From: Ascarosepion bandense
Lineage: Eukaryota > Mollusca > Cephalopoda > Sepiida > Sepiidae
Assembly: GCA_037127315.1 (NCBI GenBank)
Contig: JBBBDQ010000229.1
Coordinates: 62,501 to 126,500, forward strand
Reading direction: 5' to 3'
DNA: 64,000 nucleotides
The position numbers and the translations under genes are program-made. This document shows positions 1 to 10,487 of the stretch, piece by piece. Numbering within the stretch: the first letter of the stretch is position 1; every line of letters starts with the position of its first letter. The notes below the pieces were generated by a model. It was not told the DNA's origin and ran no database searches. It saw only the letters and a program-made list of their open reading frames with translations.

Positions 1-321
1 AATAGATTAATCTGGCAGTAATACAGGGAACGGATACGTCTGTTCGGTTCAAATAGATTAATCTGGCAGGAATACAGGAAACGGATACGTCTGTTCGGTT
101 CAAATAGATTAATCTGGCAGGAATACAGGAAACGGATACGTCTGTTTGGTTCAAATAGGTAAATCTGGCAGTAACACAGGGAACGGATACGTCTGTTTCG
201 TTTGAATAGATTAATCTGGCAGGAATACAGGGAACGGATACGCCTGTTCGGTTCAAATAGGCAAATCTGGCAGTAATACAGGGAACGGATACGTCTGTTT
301 GGTTCGAATAGATTAATCTGT
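1..321. repeat. 51-bp minisatellite, about six copies, cut by the window edge
   Basis: The phrase AATAGATTAATCTGGCAG recurs with starts near 1, 52, 103, 154, 205, 256 and 307, an exact 51-base period. Copies differ by scattered substitutions, for example AATAGGTAAATC in two of them. The period is a multiple of three, and two frames of the minus strand read through the consensus unit without a stop; the plus frames have stops. The array continues beyond the left edge, so its true size is unknown. Confidence 0.95.
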
Positions 322-342
322 CATGGATATTAATGAAAAGAC

Positions 343-780
343 ATGGTTGTTTGTGCTGGGGTGTTTAATCTATGCTTCTTCACAAATAGGTATGAAAAAC
401 GTATGTGTTTCTTTTTTTTATTATTAATCTCGGGTGACCCTATGCGAACATATGGGCCATGGAGGGAACTTTTTTCCAATCCTCGCAAACACCGTTACGC
501 TGAATATTGTATCGATCCTGTCTTTTTAGTTGAATCGCTCCTTTGGAATATTCAGGACCAAGCATCATTCAAAGACTTTTTGCAATTTGCGGAAATATAC
601 TTATATGAGAAGGGAGCAATGACTAGCCAGCGAATGCTGGCAATCATTATCTCGAAATCAGTGCTTGTTTGCGCTAGTCACGTGAATTTTCGGCATTGTG
701 TACGAGTTTACCATGCTGTTGAGGGATGTTTATTTTTTAATGTAGTGACCATCTCTAGCCTTTTTGTAAACCAAGAATAA
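343..780 (+). CDS. Unassigned 145-codon open frame
   Basis: An ATG frame of 145 codons lies just right of the 51-bp array. I do not recognise a family. The first third is hydrophobic and phenylalanine-rich. The middle, from about residue 30 (GDPMRTYGPWRELF) to 90, has a normal mixed composition that looks more protein-like than the low-complexity frames around it. No splice signals, promoter or neighbouring exons could be assigned. It may be an exon, a decayed transposon frame or chance; chance cannot be excluded at this length in AT-rich DNA. Confidence 0.2.
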   Translation: MVVCAGVFNLCFFTNRYEKRMCFFFLLLISGDPMRTYGPWRELFSNPRKHRYAEYCIDPVFLVESLLWNIQDQASFKDFLQFAEIYLYEKGAMTSQRMLAIIISKSVLVCASHVNFRHCVRVYHAVEGCLFFNVVTISSLFVNQE

Positions 781-1500
781 CAAAATCAATCGATTTAACC
801 CACACTTTGGAAGAAAGACGCTTTCTGTCTTTGAGTTAGACGTTCATGATAGCATTTCTTTACTGGTAAACGCATTTGTCTTTAGAAGAGAAATATTTTC
901 TTTTTTAAACGACCTTACTTCTTCTTTCTTTACGACGTATTTCAAACATAATATTTTTCTAAGTCTGGACTAATTTAACCGTCTAAGCAACGATATGAGA
1001 GACCACATTATTACCCATTACTCAACTGACGACGGAATTCCTATATTTGCTTACACACCGTTTGACACAAGTGAAGGGCAGAATTCAAGACGCGAGCATC
1101 GTCTTAAAGGTAAGGATGTTGACCACAATTTCAAGGCCTCATATTGATATCTACTAAGCGTGACTAATTGCTAAAGCTTGCAGGGTATAAGTTTACTTTG
1201 TGTCAATAAAATCTTACACTAGTCTTATGAGATGTTACTATTTTAGAATTTATATTGGATAACATAAAAAAAACTTCATCTCGATTATTAAATAAAAAAG
1301 ACATTTTTTTTCAGCATAAGCTATAAAGCAACGTGATTTTCTAACTACTGCCATCATTCAGGCAAGTCCATAATTATGTCTTTCCAGATACGTTATTTTG
1401 TTATCTTTCTGAAAAAAGGACCAGTTAGAGGGGCTCTTTACAGTTTCCAGGAAATGGACTTTTATTCCTTATTAGAAAAACTCTGTAAAGATCATCTATC
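781..1500. other. Unassigned AT-rich stretch
   Basis: No open frame of note, no tandem repeat and no recognised mobile element. It includes ordinary poly-A and poly-T runs. I see nothing specific here. Confidence 0.5.
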
Positions 1501-1511
1501 TATCTACCTAC

Positions 1512-1835
1512 ATATAAAATTTTGTGACTTCCGTTAGTCGGTCCGTCCGTCACTCCCTCTGAAATAACCATATATTATCCGTTCGAAACCAAATCTTTCG
1601 GAGAGGTTGAACAATTAAGGTGGCAATAGCTATAGTTAGTTTTACTACAGTACGTAAAAACCGCAAAGATAGTTTTGTGACAAAGTATTTTTCCAAGCAA
1701 ATCAGCTTATTCAAATTTCATCGACTGGTTTGCAAAATTGAACAAAATTTAGAATTTGTTAATCTCGACAAAATATAGCTATAGGTATAAATTCAACATT
1801 TCTAATTACTGTGAGGATTTCCACAAATTTTCTAG
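1512..1835 (+). repeat. Terminal-like module of an interspersed element
   Basis: A short TCTA run, then ATATAAAATTTTGTGACT, then GTCCGTCCGTCACTCC, then a line ending in CGAAACCAAATCTTTC. The same order of parts occurs at the start of each unit of the following array and, more loosely, at 53990-54170. The stretch 1665-1805 is repeated near 3660-3815 (shared CAAAGTATTTTTCCAAGC-like start). This layout resembles the conserved ends of some non-autonomous transposons, but no superfamily can be named from sequence alone. Confidence 0.45.
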
Positions 1836-2757
1836 TATATAAATTTCAATTACTTTGTCCGTCCGAAACTTCACTCTCTAAAATAGCTATACATTGACCA
1901 ATCGGAACCAATTTTGGGGAGAAAAACAAGCATACAATGTGACACAAAGTACAGTTATTTAAAAAAAAAATAAATTAATGTAATAATAATAATATAAAAA
2001 TAATAATATAATGATAATAAATATCTAGGATATAAAATTCAATGACTGTTCGTCCGAAACTTCTCTAAAATAGCCATACATTGACCAATGAAAAACAATT
2101 TTAGGGAAACAAAAAACAAGCATATAACGTGTCACAGAGTACAGATATTTAAAAATAATGATTAATTAATACAATAATATAAAAATGATAATAATATAAA
2201 AAAAATAATAATATAATATAAAATATTCTAGGATATAAAATTCAATGACTGTTCGTCCGAAACTTCTCTAAAATAGCCATACATTGACAAATGAAAAACA
2301 ATTTTAGGGAAACAAAAAACAAGCATATAACGTGTCACAGAGTACAGATATTTAAAAATAATGATTAATTAATACAATAATATAAAAATGATAATAATAT
2401 AAAAAAAATAATAATATAATATAAAATATTCTAGGATATAAAATTCAATGACTGTTCGTCCGAAACTTCTCTAAAATAGCCATACATTGACCAATGAAAA
2501 ACAATTTTAGGGAAACAAAAAACAAGCATATAACGTGTCACAGAGCACAGATATTTAAAAATAATGATTAATTAATACAATAATATAAAAATGAAAATAA
2601 TATAAAAAAATAATAATATGATATAAAATATTCTAGTAAATAAAATTCAATGACTCTTCGTCCGAAACTTCTCTAAAATAGCCATACATTGACCAATAAA
2701 AAACAATTTTGGATAGAAAAAACAAGCATATAACGTGACACAAAGTACAGTTATTTT
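1836..2757. repeat. Tandem array of ~193-203 bp units, about five copies
   Basis: The landmark AATTACT or AATGACT before GTCCGAAAC occurs at 1848, 2041, 2244, 2447 and 2649, giving periods of about 193, 203, 203 and 202. Each unit has a conserved head (CCATACATTGACCAAT, ACAAGCATATAACGTG, CACAGAGTACAG) followed by an AT-rich tail of AATAATATAAAAATAAT-type sequence. The three inner units are almost identical, the outer two more diverged, as expected of an array that expanded from the centre. Confidence 0.93.
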
Positions 2758-2876
2758 ACAATGCTACGTAGCTTAGTACAATAAATTTTGCTTCATTATT
2801 TTTTAAATAAAAATTATATCATTTATCATACAAAATCATCCTACTACTAAAACAACTGAATTTTTAAAACAGAAAA

Positions 2877-3157
2877 TCATTTAAGAGCCAAACGTGATAC
2901 ACGATCGGGCGATGATGTCTTGAAAAAGACATAACTGTCTGAGGAGAATGTTTTCCCGCAGTAAGTTGCCATTACTTTCTGCGGTAGACTGGTTGCCAAG
3001 CAATTTAATCCATAGCTGAAGGTAAAAGCAGCTGATTAATAGCTTTCCCAAGCGTAATTGCGCGTCAGTGAATGCAACTAATTCACCTGGATTTTGAACT
3101 CGGCACCCGATTTCTCATTTCGAGCCGATATCTATTCCACGATAAGGCACATCCAAG
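2877..3157 (-). mobile_element. SINE A (octopus-type tRNA-derived SINE), diverged
   Basis: Read on the minus strand it follows the layout of the better copies in this window: tRNA-like head with A-box and B-box regions, a central part with the GGTTAAAT-type landmark, and a tail ending in GATCGCCC-like, CGTGTATCACG and GGCACTTAA-like blocks. On the plus strand the markers are AAACGTGATACACGATCG at the left and GAGCCGATATC near the right. Many substitutions make it older than the copies at 33.1 and 50.7 kb. Confidence 0.85.
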
Positions 3158-3655
3158 ATAATAAATACTTATCTAATACAAATAAAACAAAGCTGTTATC
3201 AATTAACCATCACAGACAACCGCTCCTAACCAACATTAGCATGGATCAGGCTTCTCTCTCTGAAAGTAAAATACTGCATCTCCTCGGGCTAACTCTCACA
3301 ACAGACCTCAAGTGGAATGACTATACAGAATCCATAGCTAAATCCGCTGCTAAGACGGTCGATTCTCTGTGTAGGGGCAGGAAGTTTTTTACCGTCTGAA
3401 ACAATCCTGCACATATACAAATCTACCATCCACCCGTTCATTGAATACTGCTGCCATATCTGGTCGGGTGCTCCTGCTATCCACCTAGGGGTCCTTAACA
3501 AAATTCAACGAAGAATCTGTAATGGGAGTGATCCCGACTTGGCAGATGGGATACAGTCGCTTTCTCACCGGCGCAATGTGGCTTGCCTGTGGCTCTTCTA
3601 CAAATACTTTCACGGCTTCTGCTCAGATGAACTTAGCTCACTGGTGCTCCTTATA
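3158..3655 (+). pseudogene. LINE J reverse transcriptase C-terminal fragment
   Basis: Conceptual translation in shifting frames gives the C-terminal region of a jockey/CR1-like reverse transcriptase: a KTKLLSINHHR segment, an LGLTLTTDLKWNDY block, AKSAAKTVDSL, then LSHRRNVACLWLFYKYFHG and DELSSL near 3560-3640. These are established landmarks just downstream of the polymerase domain in this group. Frameshifts and stops separate the blocks, so it is dead. It abuts SINE A on its left and breaks off before the usual 3' end. Confidence 0.85.
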
Positions 3656-3659
3656 TATG

Positions 3660-3815
3660 TAGGGTTTTGTCAATGTATTTTTCCAAACGAATCAGTTTAT
3701 TCAAATGTCATTGATTGGTTGGAGAAATTCAACGAAACATAGAGTTTGAAAATTTCGACAAAAATGTTGGGGATAACTTCAAGAATACTAAATATTTCAA
3801 CACGCTGAAGTGTTG
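3660..3815 (+). repeat. Second copy of the 1665-1805 interspersed sequence
   Basis: The run TTTTTCCAAACGAATCAG, then a GATTGGTT block, then AATTTCGACAAAAAT matches 1665-1805 in order and spacing with about 20 percent mismatch by eye. It starts where LINE J breaks off. 3816-4088 shows nothing else recognisable. Confidence 0.6.
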
Positions 3816-4120
3816 CAAAAAAGTTCTAATGGCAAATAAAACTCCGTACTTGCAATGTTTGAACAATACGACCTATGAATGAAATTCAAATGTTTATAAA
3901 ATAAAATCATTATTGTATAGACGCAAATAAGCCTCTGGTTATTTTAATAAGTGCTCACTCAAATCAAAGCTCAGAAACCGCTCAATGTACATAGTTATTG
4001 AATGAGATTATTGTATGATCGCAAGAGAAGAATGTAAAGAGTATAGGGATATGTAGAAAAGATAACGGTTGAGCCTAAACCTTCTAGAGGTTGTGGTTTA
4101 ATGATCAGAGGATCATCCTT

Positions 4121-4739
4121 GTTCCACAAAGTAGTGATCGATTTAATGCCACAACAACGTCAATACTAGTCAGTCTCCAGAGGGGTGAGAGATTGGGAAT
4201 ATCAGTAAGCTGTAAGTTTGGATATTTGAATGGTGTATGGATAATGATTCGAATTCTTAATCAGAGAGCAGAGACTCTATTCAGTTTGAGTTTTTTTATA
4301 TTCACATACGTGGTAATATCTATTTTGTTCCACAAAGTAGTGGTCGATTTAATGGCACAACAACGTCAATACTAGTCAGTCTCTAGAGGGGTGACAGATT
4401 GGGAATATCAGTAAGCTGTAAGTTTGGATATTTGAATGGTGTATGGATAATGATTCGAATTCTTAATCAGAGAGCAGAGACTCTATTCAGTTTGAGTTTT
4501 TTTATATTCACATACGTGGTAATATCTATTTTGTTCCACAAAGTAGTGGTCGATTTAATGCCACAACAACGTCAATACTAGTCAGTCTCTAGAGGGGTGA
4601 CAGCTTGGGAATATCAGTAAGCTGTAAGTTTGGATATTTGAATGGTGTATGGATAATGATTCGGATTCTTAATCAGAGAGCAGAGACTCTATTCAGTTTG
4701 AGTTTTTTTATATTCACATACGTGGTAATATCTATTTTG
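4121..4739. repeat. 206-bp tandem array, three copies
   Basis: GTTCCACAAAGTAGT starts at 4121, 4327 and 4533, an exact 206-base period, and the copies are nearly identical. Because 206 is not a multiple of three, similar short open frames appear in rotating phase; these are artefacts of the repeat. Each unit contains GATTCGAATTC, which resembles a pol III B box, but no clear A box is visible. Confidence 0.95.
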
Positions 4740-5186
4740 GAATCCATATATTCCAGCTATAGGTTAATTTGTCAGATAGCTGAGAATATTTTATTCTTGA
4801 AAAAAATCCAATAAAACCTTTTTATTAATTGGATATAAATCATATATCTTTATATTCTAATGCCAAGAACTTAACAGTAAGCCGCATTTATCAGTATCGA
4901 ACTATGGAAGAACATTTTGAATGTTATCGTATTCTTTTCACTGTTTTGGAGATGAGACTTAGGAAACGATATAGCGCCTGTTACTACACTGCCCATTTGT
5001 ATCGCTAAAGCATTATTAAAAGAAATCTTTGCAATCTAAAAAAATATTTTCTGACTTGAAAGAAACTGTGTTGTTAAGCCGTGAAAAATAAATTACTCAA
5101 TAAAATTAGTGGTAAAAGCTTTTCTAATTGCTGATGGGATACGAATGAAATGAGGATGATTCCTCCCAAGTATTAAATTGGTGGAA
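4740..5186. other. Unassigned AT-rich stretch
   Basis: No supported gene. The part near 4880-5000 (CCGCATTTATCAGTATCGAACTATGG and a reversed counterpart near 10750-10800) suggests an old shared interspersed repeat, but the match is short. Confidence 0.4.
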
Positions 5187-5412
5187 TTAATGAAACAAGT
5201 ATACAACGTGACAGAGAGTACAGTTATTTTGAAAATAATAATTAATATAATAATAATAATAATATAAAAATAATAATAATATAAAAATAATAATAATATA
5301 AAAATAATAATATAATATTAATAAATATTCTCGTATATAAAATTCAATGATTTTGTTCGTCCGAAATTCTCTCTCCAAAATAGCCATACATTGCCATACA
5401 ATGCTCTTTAGA
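5187..5412 (-). repeat. Isolated copy of the ~200-bp array unit
   Basis: Contains the same blocks as the 1836-2757 array: ACAAGTATACAACGTGAC, AGAGTACAGTTATTTT, AATAATATAAAAATAAT runs, TTCAATGATTTTGTTCG and AATAGCCATACATTG. The blocks begin with the internal part and end with the head, so this is either one phase-shifted unit or a remnant of a second small array. Confidence 0.75.
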
Positions 5413-6611
5413 ACATTGGCCATGGAAATATCAATAGATTATCGAAAGGATCATTTGTCGGAAAGTAGGTACATGGTGCAGAGCAATTCATAACCACAAG
5501 TACTCACAGATGAATTTGAATTATAGCAAGACCATTTTATATTAAACACATTATTCTGACGTCACTTCGTAATTGTATTGGAAATGTTGTTCTTGGTCGT
5601 CACTTATATGATTGCTATCCGAAGAAAATTTTATTACGTTTGAAAAACAGTTTGAATGTTAATAAATCTATAGAAAATGTCATTGTTTAGAAATATTTAT
5701 ATCCTAACTAGGAATGAGACCCAATGTATGTACGATGGCAGGTCTAAGCTGTGCTGTGTTGAATTGGTAGAGCTAAGGATATAGCTAATCAGAACATTTA
5801 CCATGGAAATCGTGATACATTAGCAAATGGCCTGCACCGCTCCTTTTGTGCCTAAGCTGTTGTATGATATATGATAATTCCTCAGTCGCAAGCCTGTGTA
5901 TGCGCTCTTGAATTGTGAGATTCAGAAAAAATATGCTTGCATATTTTCCGTTTACGAACTCAGGACAAAGATTTCGATTATGAACTTCACGTAGTCCACA
6001 CTGAGAGCAGCAAGACGTTCCACTGAAGGTCAGAATATCTAGTACAATTTTTTTTATTGGTGGTCATAATCACAATGACATAAGTTACATATGTTAAATA
6101 ATATCTTAGTTGATGAGGAATTTTGCTAAGAAGTGTATTTTGCTCTGGGCGACGCAGGGATATGTCACTGAGTGTAGAAACACAGCTGTGAAGCTGTTTT
6201 AACTTATGGTGGTCAAAGGGGTCAGCGCACGAGATGAGACGAAGTGCACCGGAAACTACAGGTCTGTTCGAACGTAATGTTGATTATCTTTCACCGATAT
6301 ATGACGAAATAAACTGGTCAGTGAGTTAATTAAGTGACGTCAGAGGTTACAAAGAGTCAGTTTTAGAGTTTTAGAGTTTCAGATTCAATAGAGTTTGCAG
6401 ACAGACATTAGTAGAGTTTGCTGACAGAGGTAAGGAGAGGAAACAGCAGCCAGTTTGGCTGGCTAGCTGGCTGGCGGCCTCGATGTGTGTGTAATACCAC
6501 TCAATCCGAACCAACAACTCCAGAATACGGTTAAGTCACCGATGAATAACAATAATAAAATGTAACGTGCATCAAAATCAAGCAAGCGCCAGTTCTTGGA
6601 AAAAAGCTATG
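5413..6611. other. Unassigned stretch with short internal duplications
   Basis: No protein family recognised. At 6360-6490 there are short reiterations (GTTTTAGAGTTTTAGAGTTT and GGCTGGCTAGCTGGCTGGCGG) followed by a sequence like the downstream part of an LTR; this is only an impression, since no partner LTR or target duplication was found. Confidence 0.35.
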
Positions 6612-6785
6612 CAAGTGGATCTTCCTCCCTATTAATGGAATACGAAAGTAAAATAGAATTATCAATTTCCGTCCATGTGGCATGCCTGGTCTTAGCTGCA
6701 AAGGTCAACACTAGTGGAATTAAGGAATTTAGCTTGTCAAAAGAATTGACTTGGAAATGGCGATATAAATAGTGAATATAAACAA
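6612..6785 (+). repeat. Interspersed ~170-bp repeat with a TATA-like motif, copy 1
   Basis: Shares long blocks with 10488-10690: ATACGAAAGTAAAATAG, ATTATCAATTTCC, GGCATGC-TGGTCTTAGC, GCAAAGGTCAACACT and TGGAAATG-CGATATAA-TAG. In both copies the CGATATAAATAG or CGATATAAGTAG box lies at the end of the shared block. That arrangement suggests a retroelement promoter or LTR, but no coding part is attached to either copy. Confidence 0.75.
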
Positions 6786-6937
6786 AGCAGTGAGTATATA
6801 TTTTGAGCTGCATCAAAATTCAAGAAAACAGAAAAATATGGACTTGAACTCTCCTTTGCCCTTTCCAAACTCTACAACTACTGTCTCTCTGTTTCTTGAT
6901 TTCCTGTCTGCTGGGTCCTCTTCTGTGGTTCCTGGGC

Positions 6938-7055
6938 ACCTCGAGGTGGTGTAATGGAATTCAAGTTTGTCTTACTAGAATCATTACGATTGAGTAGCGA
7001 GTTCGATCCTCACTGGGTGTCCCTTAATTTCGGCCTTGTGACACATCCTAGCTAC
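6938..7055 (+). mobile_element. SINE B (second tRNA-derived SINE family), head
   Basis: GGTGGTGTAATGG resembles a tRNA A box and GCGAGTTCGATCCTCACTG is a good B box and T arm. GGGCACC at the left can pair with GGTGTCC after the T arm, as an acceptor stem would. The same head occurs at 17808-17900 and, reversed, at 53232-53330 and 53556-53630. The intervening anticodon region is too diverged to assign an amino acid. Confidence 0.65.
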
Positions 7056-7069
7056 GATTAGAAAATCAC

Positions 7070-8466
7070 CTTCTATGGTTCCTGTTTTTAAGAACAGTGG
7101 AGAATCCACAGACTCCTCAAATTATCTACTTATCAAACTCCTACCGATTTTTGATAAATTGTACGAGGCAATCATCAATGCTGAAGTGGTTCAATATCTT
7201 ATAGCTTCCTGCTTATTCTTCAACAGACAGTATGGTTTCCGCTTCGCCAGGTATATCGCTGACTTGCTAACGACCATCACATATACCACATATACCAGGC
7301 TCTCGATAAGAACGGCGAAACTCGAGCTATTGCTCTGGTACGCTAGCTATCTGCGCAAGATAGATGGCGATGGTATATAGAGATGTTTGTTTTAATCAGT
7401 TTTTATCAGATTGCGTAATCAAGGTGACATTGAACGGCACGCTTCCAGATACTCTCATACGAACGCGGGTGTTCGTCAAGGCTCTATCCTAGGTCCCACG
7501 CTTTTTCTAACTTTTATCGATGATCCCCCTTATGTAATCAGATCCCAAACTGCCGATACTGATAAAGTAATGTTGCTGCTCCTTACGAAAAGGATCCCCA
7601 GTCAGTAGGTAACTAGGGTAAGAAATAGCTAGTAAATCTTAATACTTCTAAAACGAAGCTGCAATGAATTAACGATCATAGACAATATTCCCTGCTCTGC
7701 ATCAGCATGGATCACGCTAGTCTTCCTGATAGTAAAATACTGCGCCTCCTTAGCCTCACTCTCTCAGCTGATCTCAAGTGGAACAACTACATTGAAGTGA
7801 TAGCTAAATCTTCTGCTAGGAAGATCAGGTCCTCTGTGTCGGGTCAGGAAGTTTTTCTCTTCTAAATCCATCATGCACATATGCAAATGTACCACCCGTT
7901 GGTGCATTGAATACTGTTGTCATATCTGGTCGGGAGAATTGCTATTTATGTTGGGGTACTCGACAAAATTCAAAATAGTATCTGCAATGTAGTCGATTCC
8001 AACTTGACAGCTCGACTCCAGTCACATTCTCACCTACGAGATGTGGCTTCCCTCTGTCCCTTCTGCAACTACTTTCACAGATTCGCACCCGACGATCTTA
8101 GCTCCCTGGTGCCTCCTATGCCAGAAAATATTCGAGCTATTAGACTATCAATATGGTTCAACCATTTTATAGCGAAAACAAGTGTAACCGCAACTTCTAC
8201 TCTAGTAGCTTCTTTTCTGACACTTTCTGACTGTGAAACTCTATTACATTTACTTGCTTTCCTGACAGCTACAATCTCCGATTAGTTTTAATGCAACATC
8301 AACAGCCATCACTTTTCCACTTGACCTCTATCCGTTCCCTGGCACCCCGTACCTTCATACTTTACTCTCACCAGTTTTCCCGTCCTTCTGTTCTCTTTTC
8401 TACTCATTATTCTATTATGTAAGCCCTGGGCACTAGTGGTAGTACTGCCTTGCTTGGGGTGAGATG

Positions 8467-8467
<1 letters not shown>
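7070..8467 (+). pseudogene. LINE J, 5'-truncated, with decayed reverse transcriptase and intact 3' end
   Basis: The longest LINE J copy here. Frames in order: VPVFKNSGESTDSSNYLLIK and YGFRF (N-terminal polymerase landmarks, 7075-7380), then GVRQGSILGPTLFLTFIDD (motif B, 7411-7608), then a C-terminal part with SHLRDVASLCPFCNYFHRF and DDLSSLVPP (7917-8285). The YADD-type active-site motif is not readable, and frameshifts and stops interrupt it. The 3' end has the family signature GCCTTGCTTGGGGTGAGATG at about 8441 and runs straight into a TA microsatellite. It follows a SINE B head on its left. Confidence 0.9.
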
Positions 8468-8508
<41 letters not shown>

Positions 8509-8520
8509 TAGATAGATAGT
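8467..8520. repeat. TA microsatellite with short GATA tail
   Basis: About 19 TA units, then GATAGATAGATAG. It lies between the LINE J 3' end and the SINE C copy, so it may be the tail of either. Confidence 0.98.
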
Positions 8521-8640
8521 CAGATCTGTTTCTTTGTATCACAGCTCATCAGTACAGTTAGACATCCGATTGCAAGGATTGAAACCCGACAGCATTGACA
8601 TCAGTCGGTGATTCTACCTCTGGGCTATGAGGACTTTAGC
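8521..8640 (-). mobile_element. SINE C (TA-tailed tRNA-derived SINE)
   Basis: On the minus strand it reads CATAGCCCAGAGGTAGAATC (A-box region), a GTTTCAATCCTTG B box, and TACTGATGAGCTGTGATAC. The same order is found at 32545-32683 and 61645-61782, each copy ending in a TA tract. Here the TA tract is on the left, as expected for the reverse orientation. Confidence 0.8.
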
Positions 8641-8732
8641 GTGTTACATACAATGTAAATACACGCCAGAAGCAGAGAGTGTTCAAATTCATTACTGATT
8701 GAACGATGCGTAGACGTGAGTACCTATGGTTT

Positions 8733-8734
<2 letters not shown>

Positions 8735-8802
<68 letters not shown>
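8735..8802. repeat. Compound TA then TG microsatellite
   Basis: About 15 TA units followed by about 17 TG units. The open frame across it is a reading-frame artefact. Confidence 0.98.
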
Positions 8803-8803
<1 letters not shown>

Positions 8804-8900
8804 AGTGTATTTATATAACTATAAATATCAATATATATGTGCAATTTATTATATATATTATATTATTTATATATTATATATGCGTGGTATTTGAAAGCAC

Positions 8901-9261
8901 TTAATATCAGTGATAGAGCTGACATAATCATATAGATAGGTATGAGTTTGTAACCCTGGGTTTCACGCTCTTGCGATCGTCAGACAAACTGATTAATTAA
9001 AAAAAAATATAACAATACAGCCTTAAATAAAATAATAGCACAGACCCCATCATATGTACATATGTACGTACGAGAAATCGACAACTGTCCGCGCGTTGAC
9101 ATCGCTACACTATTCGAATACACCAACCGAATGCGTATGTATTTGCGCAACGGCACACATATACATATATATGCCGAGTTCCCATTCGCATATATGTGTT
9201 TATGCAAACCCCAGTAGGCGGACGCGCGCATGTGTCTTTGCGCACATCATTGGGTGTACAA

Positions 9262-9308
<47 letters not shown>

Positions 9309-9491
9309 TGCGTCTGTCATAACGACAGAATTTCCCCCACTTCCACAAATACACGAATATACGTAACCCTACATATAGCCAATTTAAAAAAAAAATTAAT
9401 CAGTTTTCCTGACGATCGCAAGAGCGTGAAACCCAGGGTTACAAACTCACACCTATCTATCTGAATATTTCAGCTCTTATCACTGATATTG
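8901..9491. mobile_element. Foldback element with ~90-bp inverted arms
   Basis: The left arm 8901-8991 begins AATATCAGTGATAGAGCTG and contains GTTTGTAACCCTGGGTTTCA. The right arm 9393-9491 contains its reverse complement, including CGATCGCAAGAGCGTGAAAC and TGAAACCCAGGGTTACAAAC, and ends ATCACTGATATT. Both arms include a short GATA or ATCT run. The interior of about 400 bases has no transposase frame and holds a TA tract at 9265-9305. This is the form of a non-autonomous inverted-repeat transposon. No clear target duplication was identified. Confidence 0.85.
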
Positions 9492-9495
9492 ATCG

Positions 9496-9556
9496 TCAGA
9501 CAAGCTGATTCTCTGATGATCGCAAGAGCGTGAAACCCAGGGTTACAAATACACAC

Positions 9557-9557
<1 letters not shown>
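9496..9557. repeat. Extra direct copy of the foldback right arm
   Basis: Four bases beyond the foldback element the right-arm sequence starts again (GATCGTCAGACAAGCTGATT, then ATGATCGCAAGAGCGTGAAA) and passes into a longer ATCT run. It looks like a tandem partial duplication of one arm or a remnant of a second element. Confidence 0.85.

Positions 9558-9630
<73 letters not shown>
9558..9630. repeat. ATCT then TA microsatellite
   Basis: About eleven ATCT units followed by about thirteen TA units. Confidence 0.98.
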
Positions 9631-9634
<4 letters not shown>

Positions 9635-10487
9635 AAATAAATTTCGAAGTTCAAAATCGTTGTATGATCATTTCTACATGAAATCCCTATGAAAGATTTC
9701 ACATTTCATCGGCCACCTTTATTTTCAAAATACAAGATATTACCGGCGGAAGTTCAAAATTTACATCACAAACTAGAGGGGTTGGGATGGAAATCAATGT
9801 CTATTTTTAGATTTTGGACAACTTTACTTTTGTATTGAGTTGTAAGTGAAAAATTTCAAATTTGGCTATGTCTAGCTCAAAAAAAAAGAGGAAGGGGAAA
9901 TGAAGGAAGAAATAGGAAGTGGTGTTTGACAGGGAAGTGGGGGGCTAAAGAAAATGGAAAGAAAAGAAAAAGGAAAAAGAAAGAAAAAATAAAGAAAAGA
10001 AAAATTTCATCTCCGTACAGACGCTAGGGACGTGTTAACAACACTAGCATTTTAAATGAGATGAAGTTATTAGAAAAATGATTTTGAAAAAAAAAATTGG
10101 GGGTGGAAAACAGATATATAATATATTTAAATAAATTTAATTAAAGTAATTTAATTAATTAAATTAAATTATTACCCTGGATTTAAATTAAAAATCTCTG
10201 GGATTTATCTTCATGCTTTTCCTTTTAGATTAAAGTTTTTATATTTTAATATATATATATATAATTTAATATTGCTCCCAAAAAATAAAACTCAAGAGCC
10301 ACTTCATGTCAACGATGGCTACTATATAATGTTTAATAAGCAACAGAAAGGCAACAACTGCACTATGTATGGTTATGTAAGAAAGGCAACGGTTAACCTG
10401 ACATTTGAACATGTTAAGATTGTCGTGATCGGGAAATTTTCTTATTAGAAATCTGTTCCACTAAGCACCAGTTTTTAGGGAGAAGCT
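9631..10487. other. Unassigned AT-rich stretch with purine-rich patch
   Basis: 9880-10010 is mostly A and G with GAAAG and AAAGAAAA runs. 10130-10280 is nearly pure A and T. No gene or mobile element recognised. Confidence 0.5.

Noticed and set aside
4091..4814. Three similar short frames with a hydrophobic segment
   Set aside because: They are the same 206-base unit read in rotating phase; the period is not a multiple of three, so no continuous protein exists.
6935..7055. A genuine tRNA gene
   Set aside because: The acceptor stem and T arm are tRNA-like, but the anticodon arm does not fold convincingly and related copies show it is a SINE head.
9054..9464. 136-codon plus frame with many Tyr and Ile
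   Set aside because: It lies inside the foldback element and crosses a TA tract; the minus strand has an equally long frame.
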